Below are positions 19,430 to 27,260 of a stretch of 64,000 nucleotides of DNA, piece after piece; the stretch's first letter is position 1; every line of letters begins with the position of its first letter. The notes beneath the pieces were generated by a model. That model did not search any database and had not been told where the DNA came from. It saw nothing but the letters and a program-made list of their open reading frames with translations. This DNA is from Psychroflexus curvus (lineage in GTDB: Bacteria; Bacteroidota; Bacteroidia; Flavobacteriales; Flavobacteriaceae): contig NZ_JAIQZF010000005.1 in NCBI RefSeq assembly GCF_020164585.1, forward strand, positions 124,001-188,000, read 5' to 3'. The position numbers and the translations under genes are program-made.

Positions 19430-20438
19430 TCAACCCATAAGTATAACACACTTGTTTTATAGTTCTTAAAAAGGGTTATTATAATTAAACTTTCTAATTG
19501 GTCTGGACTTTAGCAATCTTTATACTTCTTTTATTCTTTGTTCTGATATTTTCCTTAGGTCGGTTTTCTTAGGATAAACCTTCTAATGACACCTATTCTA
19601 TTTTCTACCGTTCCCTTGTCTTGAGAGGTGTAAGGTCTTGTGAAATAAGTTCTGACCTTTAGTAACTCTGCTATTTCATAGTGCTTGGCAAACTCTTTAC
19701 CGTTATCAAAAGTGATGGTTTTAATCCATGAGCTATTAAATTTGGTTAGTCTTTTTATCATTTTGTGGTTAATTTCTTCTGCATTTTTACTTTTTAGCTT
19801 TTCTCTATCATGGTTACTAAAGTTGTTCTATCTGTCATTACCAATAAGGCGGACTTATGATGAGCACCCATCATCAGATCTACCTCAATATCACCTACTC
19901 TAGATCATTGGTCTACCACTTCTGGGTGCTGCTCTATATCCACTCGTTGGGTTATTGCTCCACGATTGTCCTTTATATTGCCTCTCTTCTGCCTTCGTCC
20001 ATTATGACTTAAATGTTTGTGAAGGTGTTTATAAGCCTTATGGTTTCTATGGTTACTGTGTTTTGCTACCCATATCCACTTATAGATTGTCTCGTGGCTC
20101 ACGCAATATTCTCCTTCTTTAGTTAGGCGTTTAGCAATGAGTTCTGGACTCCATTTTTCGTGTTCCATCAAACTGGCAATGCGAGCTTTTAGATCTTGAG
20201 TCAAACGAACCTGCTTTGTTTTCTTCAAATGGCGAAAGTCTGTTTTACTTTGAGCATGCTCACCTATATACTGGAATGCTGTCCTGCCTCTTTTAGGGGT
20301 ATTCCTCCTTAGTTCCCTGCTAATGGGGCTTCTATGAACTTTCAATTGCTCTGCTATGTCAGATTGATTCAGTCCAGCTTGTACTAGACTTTGAATTTGA
20401 TATATTTGACCTAGGGTCAGTTGTTTGTATTTTTACAT
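19430..20438 (-). pseudogene. IS30-family transposase, inactivated by nonsense and frameshift mutations
   Basis: The conceptual product reads KYKQLTLGQIYQIQSLVQAG (helix-turn-helix), then VHRSPISRELRRNT, KWSPELIAKRL, HETIYKWIW, then the DDE core with VGDIEVDLMMG (first Asp), TFDNGKEF (second Asp) and YTSQDKGTVENRIGVIRRF (catalytic Glu). Lesions: the only ATG (20436-20438) is followed at once by TAA; CGA to TGA at 19905-19907 after PEVVDQ; a frameshift near 19794-19804 after TMIEK; another near 19568-19578 in RRFLPKKT; TAA at 19520-19522; further stops near the end. It cannot make a functional enzyme. Family assignment is firm because all three catalytic motifs are visible in the broken frames. 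Confidence 0.9.
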
Positions 20439-20464
20439 GCAAGATCAATATAACTGTTGAACCT

Positions 20465-20494
20465 AAAATACTACGGGCTAGCCCGCGGTATTTT
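20465..20494. repeat. Near-perfect palindrome inside right end of the IS30 element
   Basis: AAAATACTACGGGC and GCCCGCGGTATTTT flank TA; 12 of 14 positions pair normally, one more by G-T. It sits immediately inside the right terminal repeat, upstream of the transposase start. It could block read-through transcription into the IS, or be a transposase/host factor site. Confidence 0.6.
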
Positions 20495-20549
20495 AAACTT
20501 ACATGTTGAACTTATAACTTAAAATTAGAAAATTTAATATAAAAAGGAG

Positions 20550-20580
20550 CTGATATACAAATACTTTTTTATTAAATTTG
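20550..20580 (+). promoter_or_regulatory. Promoter of S8 peptidase gene
   Basis: TAAATTTG (20573-20580) is a perfect TAnnTTTG -7 box. CTG at 20550-20552, 20 bases upstream, is a one-mismatch -33 box. Transcription would begin only a few bases before the ATG at 20590, giving a very short leader. Confidence 0.6.
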
Positions 20581-20589
20581 TTAAAAAAA

Positions 20590-22518
20590 ATGAGAATACT
20601 TTTATTTATATTTTTGTTGTTTTCTGTCATTAACTCCAATGCTCAAAATATAGAAACTATTAAAAAACTAAAACCTGAAACGAATAAGTCTGATGATCTT
20701 TATATGTCACTTTATAAGGAGATTGAAGACCGTAACGAAAGAATACAATCCTTTTTGCAAAAAAAAAACAACTACGCTGAAGTTAATAATAGAAATATAT
20801 ATGAAATTGTTGATGGGCAACCTATTTATCTTGTTAACTTTTTCAATATAAATGCTGCCATTGGTACAAGAACAAATTACATACAGCTAAATGGTGAATT
20901 AAATTTAGATTTGGAAGGAGAGGGAATGAGAATAGGAATATGGGAAGTTGGCCAAATGGCAAAAGAAGACCATCGTGAATTTATTGGAAGTCAAATAAGA
21001 GTAACCAATATAGATAATGAGTTTGATCCTGGCTTCCACGCCACACATGTAACAGGAACGATATTAGCAAGAGGATTTGAACCTGGCGTAAAAGGAATGG
21101 CTCCTAAATCTTTGGGATATGTTTATGATTCAGATGAAGATAAACTAGAACTAGCAACATTAGCAATAGATTCTCTACTTCTAGTATCAAACCACTCTTA
21201 TGGTATACCTTTAGTTAACAAAGATGGGGATCAAAATCCTTCAACACTTTTTGGAACTTATACATCAGATTCTCGAAATTGGGATTTGATAGCCAATAGT
21301 TCACCGTATCTTTTATCTGTACATTCTGCTGGAAACAGCGGAAAGGAAGAGGCGGATGAACCAAACACGGTGCGGGGAGATAAATTATCTAGTGCAAAAG
21401 TATCTAAAAATACACTAACTGTAGGCAGTGCAAATTTTGATGATATAGAATTAAACCAAGATGGTGAAATTATAAGACCCACCTTAGGAAGTTTAAATAT
21501 TAAAAGTGATTTTAGTAGTCAGGGTCCAACAGATGATTTTAGAATAAAACCTGATCTATTAGGTGTAGGCGAGAGACTGTATTCAACAACTGTATTAGAA
21601 CAATACGGTTATGCACAAGGCACTTCGATGTCAGCACCAAATGTTTCTGGCACTCTGTTACTACTACAAGAGCTATATTTCAAAAAGAATAATACCTTTA
21701 TGAAGTCTGCAACAGCTAAGGCGCTGTTATGCACAACTGCAAGTGACGTTGGAAGGGCTGGACCGGATATGAGTAATGGCTGGGGGCTAGTTAATGCAAA
21801 AAAAGCTGCTAATGTAATTTTGGGAAATCAAACAACTAGCTTGATTATAGAGAGAAGTTTAAATGAAACGGTCGATAATTACGACCTGGAATTTTCTATT
21901 TCAAGAAGTTCAAGCATTGATATAGGTCTTGTTTGGAATGATCCAGCAGGAGAAGCTAAAGATGGTCAACTCAACGATCTCACGCCTATATTAGTTAACG
22001 ATTTAGATCTAACAGTAATTGGACCAAATAATGAGATATTTTATCCCTGGAAACTAGATGTAAGTGATGCTCTCAATAATGCGATAAGAGGAAATAATAT
22101 AAGAGATAATGTTGAAATTATAAATTTAGAAAATGCATCTCCTGGCATATATAAAATAACAATAGACTATAAAAATGCATTAGCGCTTAAAGATGGATTG
22201 AGGTCACAAGAATTCAGCCTCGTGGTTACAAATTTTGAACAAGTCACTTTATCTAATCAATCATTCAACACTAAATCCATTGTCTTATGGCCTAACCCGG
22301 TCAAAAACAGACTTAACATTTCCTCTTCTGAAATCAATTTCAGCACGGATGTTCAAGTTTCTGTGTATGATATGTTAGGACGTAAAGTCATCGATAAAAA
22401 AGATTTTAATTCAACATCCGGTTTGAGTATTGATACGAGTACACTATCTAAGGGAATATATATTCTCAACCTTACCGATGGTGCTCAAAGCATTCAGAAA
22501 AGAATCATCAAAGAATAA
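20590..22518 (+). CDS. Secreted subtilisin-like (S8) serine peptidase with T9SS sorting tail
   Basis: I use the ATG at 20590 (642 residues); an in-frame TTG at 20578 lies within the -7 box. A signal peptide (MRILLFIFLLFSVINSNAQ) is followed by a ~90-residue pro-region and the S8 domain. Visible are HATHVTGTI (catalytic His ~150), HSAGNSGK (oxyanion Asn ~249) and GTSMSAPNVSG (Ser ~346). At the catalytic-Asp position the motif reads IGIWEVG, with Glu (~119) in place of the usual Asp. A beta-sandwich domain follows (residues ~410-550), then a type A T9SS sorting domain (VLWPNPVKNRLN to QKRIIKE). It should be exported by type IX secretion and act at the surface or in the medium. It stands alone between the IS30 remnant and its own terminator; a link with the SusCD block (peptide supply) is only positional. 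Confidence 0.92.
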   Translation: MRILLFIFLLFSVINSNAQNIETIKKLKPETNKSDDLYMSLYKEIEDRNERIQSFLQKKNNYAEVNNRNIYEIVDGQPIYLVNFFNINAAIGTRTNYIQLNGELNLDLEGEGMRIGIWEVGQMAKEDHREFIGSQIRVTNIDNEFDPGFHATHVTGTILARGFEPGVKGMAPKSLGYVYDSDEDKLELATLAIDSLLLVSNHSYGIPLVNKDGDQNPSTLFGTYTSDSRNWDLIANSSPYLLSVHSAGNSGKEEADEPNTVRGDKLSSAKVSKNTLTVGSANFDDIELNQDGEIIRPTLGSLNIKSDFSSQGPTDDFRIKPDLLGVGERLYSTTVLEQYGYAQGTSMSAPNVSGTLLLLQELYFKKNNTFMKSATAKALLCTTASDVGRAGPDMSNGWGLVNAKKAANVILGNQTTSLIIERSLNETVDNYDLEFSISRSSSIDIGLVWNDPAGEAKDGQLNDLTPILVNDLDLTVIGPNNEIFYPWKLDVSDALNNAIRGNNIRDNVEIINLENASPGIYKITIDYKNALALKDGLRSQEFSLVVTNFEQVTLSNQSFNTKSIVLWPNPVKNRLNISSSEINFSTDVQVSVYDMLGRKVIDKKDFNSTSGLSIDTSTLSKGIYILNLTDGAQSIQKRIIKE

Positions 22519-22540
22519 AACACTTATTCATAGGATTACT

Positions 22541-22576
22541 AAAGGGATTGACATAATTTTGTCAATCCTTTTTTTT
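22541..22576 (+). terminator. Rho-independent terminator after S8 peptidase
   Basis: GGATTGAC and GTCAATCC form the stem core around ATAATTTT, extended by A-T and G-T pairs and followed by T8. Confidence 0.88.
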
Positions 22577-22696
22577 ATACCGATGGTTATTTTAATTGTC
22601 TCCCGTAACTTCGGGCTCCTTAAAATAAATATCGGCATTATATAATAAGACAATTACTGAGCTATTAATCATTAAGATTTATATAAGTTACATACC

Positions 22697-23440
22697 ATGG
22701 AAGACTCACATATCATTTTCGGAATTCATAGCGTTGTCGAAGCGCTGAAGCAGAACAAGGACATTGAAAAAATCAATCTGCTCAAAGACTCAGACAATCC
22801 AAAGCTCAAGGAAGTGGAAGGCTTAGCCAAGCAGCAAACGGTAAAGGTTTCTTATGTTCCTATTCAAAAGTTTAAAAAATTTGAAAACTTTAATCACCAG
22901 GGGGTTATCGCTTATACGTCGCAAATCCGATATCAGGAATTTGAATCGACAGTAGAGGCAGTTTTGGAAACCAAAGAAACGCCGTTGTTTTTGCTTTTGG
23001 ATGGCATCACCGATGTCAGAAATCTGGGAGCAATACTACGAACGGCAGAGTGTACAGGTGTCGATGCCGTTATTTTACCTAAAAGCGGAAGTGCTCAGGT
23101 GAACAACGAAACCATTAAAACCTCAGCTGGGGCAGCCTTTAATATATCGATTTGTAAAGTAGATCATCTTAAGGATGCTATCTTCTATCTGAAATCGTCG
23201 GGCATCGAACTCGTGGCTGCTACCGAAAAAACGGAAGATTCCATTTATGATTTAAAACTGAATAAACCTCTGGCTCTTATTATGGGTGGTGAAGGCGAGG
23301 GCATACAAGCCAGTATTCTTAAAATGGCAGACCAGAGAGGCAAACTTCCCCTGATGGGAGAAATTGAATCTCTAAACGTGTCTGTAGCCTGTGGAGTGAT
23401 ATTGTATGAAACTGTAAGACAACGCCTTCCTAAGTCATAA
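22697..23440 (+). CDS. rlmB: TrmH-family 23S rRNA (guanosine-2'-O)-methyltransferase RlmB
   Basis: A 247-residue SPOUT methyltransferase. The N-terminal substrate-binding domain begins IIFGIHSVVEAL (residues 7-17). The three SPOUT motifs are plain: NLGAILRTAE (109-118), GGEGEGI (197-203) and SLNVSVACGV (225-234), which build the trefoil-knot SAM site. RlmB methylates the 2'-O of G2251 in the 23S peptidyl-transferase loop. The N-terminal domain fits RlmB better than other TrmH members, but exact base specificity cannot be read from sequence. It is convergent with the rhomboid gene, with only 5 bases between stops. Confidence 0.88.
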   Translation: MEDSHIIFGIHSVVEALKQNKDIEKINLLKDSDNPKLKEVEGLAKQQTVKVSYVPIQKFKKFENFNHQGVIAYTSQIRYQEFESTVEAVLETKETPLFLLLDGITDVRNLGAILRTAECTGVDAVILPKSGSAQVNNETIKTSAGAAFNISICKVDHLKDAIFYLKSSGIELVAATEKTEDSIYDLKLNKPLALIMGGEGEGIQASILKMADQRGKLPLMGEIESLNVSVACGVILYETVRQRLPKS

Positions 23441-23445
23441 TTAAT

Positions 23446-24207
23446 TCAGGAATTGGAATTATAAGTAATCTGATCTTCATCCTCTGCAGTTGAATCCTGA
23501 CTATAACTTGCTGAATTGTCAACCTCTGGTTCTAAAGGTCTGAAATTACCCTGTTCATCGAATTGTTTTAAAAATTCATCCTCCTTTTCACTTTGAGGTT
23601 GAGGCTTATGTATGGATGGCAAGCTACTGAAGTGCGATGATTTTAAAATAAAACTAAAGACCAGTCCGGCTATAAAACCAGAAAGATGGCCTTCCCACGA
23701 AATACCGGGCTCGCCGGGCATGGTTCCCCAGACCAGACTCCCGTATAGGAAAACGACTATTAGAGATAAGGCTATCAATCTGTAATTCCTGGACCTTACC
23801 CCTTTAAAGAATAAAAAGGAGGCCAGGAAGTAAACCATTCCACTGGCACCAATATGATAGGAAGTTCTGCCTATTAACCAGGTCAGAAATCCTGAAGTAA
23901 CCAAACCATAAGCAAGGGTCTTCCAGGCAATATCCTTGTAGAAGTAAAACAGACTGGCAGTGAGTACGAGGATGGGAATTGAGTTTTTATAAAGATGCTC
24001 GATACCGCTGTGAATAAAAGGCGAAGCTATAATCCCAAACAGGCCTTTCACTTCTCTGGGATAAACGCCGAAGGTGGTGAAATTTACTCTGAATTTGATT
24101 TCAACCCAGTACACCAGCCAAAGCGAAAAGACGATCAAAACCGGCCATAAAATAGCAGCTACAATAGATTGCCGGTGATGCTGAACAATAAAGTCTTTTT
24201 GATTCAT
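23446..24207 (-). CDS. Rhomboid-family intramembrane serine protease
   Basis: A 253-residue membrane protein with about six helices between residues 12 and 190. HIGASGMVYF (118-127) carries the catalytic Ser122 in GASG, and GHLSGFIAG carries the catalytic His174. HLYKN (71-75) corresponds to the HxxxN oxyanion motif. The last ~60 residues are a hydrophilic acidic tail, likely cytoplasmic. It cleaves transmembrane helices of unknown client proteins in the inner membrane. A perfect -7 box ends only 4 bases before the ATG, so the mRNA is probably leaderless. Confidence 0.92.
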   Translation of the reverse strand: MNQKDFIVQHHRQSIVAAILWPVLIVFSLWLVYWVEIKFRVNFTTFGVYPREVKGLFGIIASPFIHSGIEHLYKNSIPILVLTASLFYFYKDIAWKTLAYGLVTSGFLTWLIGRTSYHIGASGMVYFLASFLFFKGVRSRNYRLIALSLIVVFLYGSLVWGTMPGEPGISWEGHLSGFIAGLVFSFILKSSHFSSLPSIHKPQPQSEKEDEFLKQFDEQGNFRPLEPEVDNSASYSQDSTAEDEDQITYNSNS

Positions 24208-24211
24208 AGGT

Positions 24212-24219
24212 CAAAAGTA
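24212..24219 (-). promoter_or_regulatory. -7 box of rhomboid gene
   Basis: CAAAAGTA on the plus strand is TACTTTTG on the gene strand, an exact TAnnTTTG match 4 bases from the ATG at 24207. No clear -33 TTG is visible at the standard distance. Confidence 0.5.
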
Positions 24220-24513
24220 TTGAAAAAAGGCAACTAATCAGTAACTAATGATTATCCAATTATCACATATAATTAATTTATTATCAGGGTTTTGCGTAAA
24301 ATATCTCGCAAAGGCCGCTAAGCTTTTCGCAAAAAAAGGCTGATTAATACTCCATAATTAGCGCTTCTTTGCCTTTTATTTCGTTGGGAACCCTGTCTGC
24401 CGAAGCTACACTCTGGCTGGTTCGTGTGAATTAAGACTCTGATGGTTACTAGTTAAAACAGACTGGTGAGTCACGAAAAAGAGATCAATTCATCCAGGTC
24501 AAAAATTAATTCC
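24220..24513. other. Divergent intergenic region between rhomboid and rarA genes
   Basis: About 290 bases. A segment around 24290-24350 (TTTTGCG, CTCGCAAAGGCCGCTAAG, TTCGCAAAAAAAGG) has repeated CGCAAA/TTTGCG units that look like dispersed non-coding sequence. I see no gene or RNA. Confidence 0.4.
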
Positions 24514-24521
24514 TAATTTTG
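24514..24521 (+). promoter_or_regulatory. -7 box of rarA
   Basis: TAATTTTG is an exact TAnnTTTG match that ends 4 bases before the ATG at 24526, again predicting a leaderless transcript. Confidence 0.5.
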
Positions 24522-24525
24522 ACTT

Positions 24526-25803
24526 ATGAAAGCACCTTTAGCAGAACGTCTCCGTCCAAAGCAGTTATCCGATTACCTGAGTCAGTCCCATCTCGTAGGA
24601 GAAACCGGCACTATATCTCAAATGATAAAACGGGACCTGGTGCCTTCTATCATTTTATGGGGCCCTCCCGGCATTGGTAAAACGACGCTGGCCAATTTGA
24701 TTTCCAAAGAAACCAAACGCAGCTTTTTCACACTTTCTGCCATTAGCAGTGGTGTAAAAGATGTGAGGGAGGTTATTCAAAAAGCCAAGCAGGATCAGGG
24801 GTTGTTTGAGCAGAAAAACCCCATCCTGTTTATAGATGAAATTCATCGGTTCAGTAAATCTCAACAGGACTCACTCTTGGGTGCTGTCGAAAAAGGCTGG
24901 ATAACTTTAATTGGCGCGACCACTGAAAATCCAAGTTTTGAAGTCATTCCCGCGTTGTTATCGCGTTGTCAGGTCTATGTCCTGAACGAATTTTCAAAAG
25001 AAGACTTGATTCAGCTGTTGCAGAGGGCTTTAAAAGAAGACGATTTTCTTTCTAAAAAACAGATAGAACTCAAAGAAACCACTTCCCTACTCCGCCTGAG
25101 TGGTGGCGATGCCAGAAAGCTTTTGAACATGTTTGAGCTGGTCGTCAATTCTGTAGATGAAGAACACATCCTCATCACAGATCAACTGGTCGAAGAGAAA
25201 ATTCAGCAGAAAACAGCGCGTTACGACAAAACGGGAGAACAGCATTACGATATCATTTCGGCCTTTATCAAATCTATTCGCGGGAGCGATCCCAATGCGG
25301 CTGTCTATTGGCTGGCCAGAATGATTGAAGGCGGTGAGGACGTGAAATTTATAGCGAGAAGGCTTATCATCCTAGCCAGTGAAGATATAGGAAATGCAAA
25401 TCCTACAGCTTTGATCATGGCCAACAATACCTTCCAGGCCGTGAACACCATTGGATTTCCTGAAGCAAGAATAATATTGAGTCAGTGTGTGATTTACCTG
25501 GCCACATCGGCCAAAAGCAATGCCTCTTACCAGGCCATCAACAAAGCTCTGGCTTTGGTGAAGGAAACCGGAGACTTGTCGGTACCGCTTTCCATAAGGA
25601 ATGCGCCTACCAAGCTGATGAAAGACCTGGGCTATGGAGACAATTACAAGTATGCTCATAGTTATGAAAACAACTTTGTCCAGGCCGAATTTATGCCGGA
25701 GGATATTAAAAACAATCTTATTTATGAACCAGGCAAAAACAAAAGAGAGGAGCAGTTGAGGCAATTCTTAAAGCAAAAATGGTCTGGCAAATACAACTAC
25801 TAG
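24526..25803 (+). CDS. rarA: Replication-associated recombination protein A (AAA+ ATPase)
   Basis: A 425-residue AAA+ ATPase of the RarA/MgsA/WRNIP1 family. [20 protein letters not shown] opens the protein. Walker A is GPPGIGKT (46-53), Walker B is FIDEIHRFS (102-110), and sensor 1 is [11 protein letters not shown]. The C-terminal half has the RarA oligomerisation domain with [18 protein letters not shown] and [15 protein letters not shown]. RarA acts at stalled replication forks with SSB and RecA. Length is normal. It is transcribed away from the rhomboid gene from a promoter close to the ATG. Confidence 0.95.
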   Translation: MKAPLAERLRPKQLSDYLSQSHLVGETGTISQMIKRDLVPSIILWGPPGIGKTTLANLISKETKRSFFTLSAISSGVKDVREVIQKAKQDQGLFEQKNPILFIDEIHRFSKSQQDSLLGAVEKGWITLIGATTENPSFEVIPALLSRCQVYVLNEFSKEDLIQLLQRALKEDDFLSKKQIELKETTSLLRLSGGDARKLLNMFELVVNSVDEEHILITDQLVEEKIQQKTARYDKTGEQHYDIISAFIKSIRGSDPNAAVYWLARMIEGGEDVKFIARRLIILASEDIGNANPTALIMANNTFQAVNTIGFPEARIILSQCVIYLATSAKSNASYQAINKALALVKETGDLSVPLSIRNAPTKLMKDLGYGDNYKYAHSYENNFVQAEFMPEDIKNNLIYEPGKNKREEQLRQFLKQKWSGKYNY

Positions 25804-25825
25804 CCTACTGCCTGTTTGTCCGTAA

Positions 25826-26584
25826 TTACTCTATTTTCCTAAAGATAATGCTTTGAACTCCCTCTAAATCCTCATCTCTGTATTCGACAGTCAAGTTCCC
25901 ATCGGCACCAAAAAAAGCAGCACCAGTAATAGTCTTCGACTTGAAGATAAATGTTCCTTTGTCTGCTTTTTCAAGTTCAGCATAAATCTCTATGCCTTCG
26001 TTGGCTAAAAGGCTGTAAGCTTCGTTTTCTTTTTCAACAAGCCAATAGGTCTCTCCTCCAAATTTATATATTTTCTTCTCGGGATACATCTCCTCTGGCG
26101 ATGACGAGTTTAAAGAGCTTTGAACAGATTTGCCCGGAATTTTGTCTAAGCTGCTATCGTAACGATAATCTTCATCCTGTAGGGAACTAAAAGCATCTTT
26201 TAGCGCTGCCTGATAGCCCTGTTGAAAGTCTTTAATTTTGGTAGATCCTTCCTTAGATTCAAACAAGACATTATCATAACAGTCCTTCAGCCTGAAAACC
26301 ACATTTATACGTAAGATGCCACTGGTGTCCTCAACCTCCAAAAACAAGGCTTCACAGGTATTTCCCATAAATTTCAGCGGTCGTTCTTCCTTATCCATAT
26401 AGACTTTAAAACCTTCGTCCTGCAGCAGTACCCGGGCTAAGATGTTGACCTGATATTGATTGGACTCGTCCTGAAAATCAAATTGCATCGGAACGATAAC
26501 ATGTTCATAGGCATTTATGCTGGCAGTTTGACTAAACCCCATCTGCATCCATAACAGGACCGCTAAAATTAAACTTACTCTCAT
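25826..26584 (-). CDS. Conserved exported protein of unknown function
   Basis: A 252-residue protein with a clear signal peptide (MRVSLILAVLLWMQMGFSQ). I recognise no catalytic motif. The N-terminal half alternates short beta strands (YEHVIVPMQFDFQDESNQYQ; VNILARVLLQDEGFKVYMDK), and a helical stretch DFQQGYQAALKDAFSSLQDE follows near residues 120-140. The C-terminus is again beta-rich. It is the last gene of an apparent operon radC, deacetylase-like, HAD hydrolase, this gene, with a 1-base gap. A periplasmic or outer-membrane-associated role is likely, function unknown. Confidence 0.75.
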   Translation of the reverse strand: MRVSLILAVLLWMQMGFSQTASINAYEHVIVPMQFDFQDESNQYQVNILARVLLQDEGFKVYMDKEERPLKFMGNTCEALFLEVEDTSGILRINVVFRLKDCYDNVLFESKEGSTKIKDFQQGYQAALKDAFSSLQDEDYRYDSSLDKIPGKSVQSSLNSSSPEEMYPEKKIYKFGGETYWLVEKENEAYSLLANEGIEIYAELEKADKGTFIFKSKTITGAAFFGADGNLTVEYRDEDLEGVQSIIFRKIE

Positions 26585-26585
26585 A

Positions 26586-27260
26586 CTATAATATTTTTTT
26601 TAATTCGTTAAGGTTTTGGATTTGAAGTCCTTCGTAGGTGGGTTCGTTTCCAAAAAAGATCGCTTCCAGACCAGAAGCCTTAGCACCTTCAACATCTGCC
26701 TCAAGGTTATCCCCTATCATGATGCTATTTGTATTTTTGGTTTTAGCCAGGTCGAGGGCAAATTCAAAAATAATTTTATTAGGCTTTTTAACACCTGCAT
26801 CTTCAGAAGTCGTGATGGTTTTGAAGTAAGGTGTTAATTTGGAATTACCCAGTTTCTTATGCTGTACCTCATAAAACCCATTGGTAATAATATGAAGTTT
26901 ATACTTGTTTTGCAAATAATTCAAAACATCAAAGGTATCAGGGAAAAGGTGGTTATGATGTGGTAAATGATCGATATAGGCTTGAGAAAGATCGTTGATA
27001 AGTTGTTCTGAAGACTTATACTTCAGAATTCCAAAAACCTCATTTAATCTTTGAAACCTTAAATTTTCCTGTTCTATTTTACCATCTCTAAACAGCTTCC
27101 AGTATTTGCTATTAACAGGTAAATACACGTCCAGAAACTCTTTTAAGGGTAAGTCGACTTTGTATTTTTTGAAGATAGTTTCAAAGGTGAGTTCAGAATT
27201 TTTATCGAAGTCCCAAAGCGTGTGGTCTAAATCGAAAAATATATCGGTAATTTCTTTCAT
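26586..27260 (-). CDS. YjjG-type HAD-family nucleotidase
   Basis: A 224-residue HAD hydrolase. Motif I FFDLDHTLWDFDKN (residues 8-21) has the two catalytic Asp residues with the HTLWDF signature of the YjjG/YfnB group. Motif II is IITNGF, motif III is the Lys of EDAGVKKPN, and motif IV is MIGDNLEADVEGAKASG. An all-helical cap lies between ~20 and ~95. YjjG enzymes dephosphorylate noncanonical pyrimidine nucleotides (house-cleaning), although HAD specificity is hard to predict. It starts directly after the stop of the deacetylase-like gene. Confidence 0.85.
   Translation of the reverse strand: MKEITDIFFDLDHTLWDFDKNSELTFETIFKKYKVDLPLKEFLDVYLPVNSKYWKLFRDGKIEQENLRFQRLNEVFGILKYKSSEQLINDLSQAYIDHLPHHNHLFPDTFDVLNYLQNKYKLHIITNGFYEVQHKKLGNSKLTPYFKTITTSEDAGVKKPNKIIFEFALDLAKTKNTNSIMIGDNLEADVEGAKASGLEAIFFGNEPTYEGLQIQNLNELKKIL

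Larger units (their letters stand above)
19426..20513 (-). mobile_element. Decayed IS30-family insertion sequence
   Basis: A ~1.09-kb element, normal length for IS30. Imperfect inverted ends can be aligned: GTGTTCAACCCATAAGTATAA on the left (from 19426) and, on the opposite strand, AAGTTCAACATGTAAGTTTAA on the right (ending 20513), sharing GTTCAAC and TAAGT. As in many IS30 elements the transposase frame ends inside the left terminal repeat. No target-site duplication is convincing. The ends are my own alignment by eye and may be off by a few bases. Confidence 0.72.
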
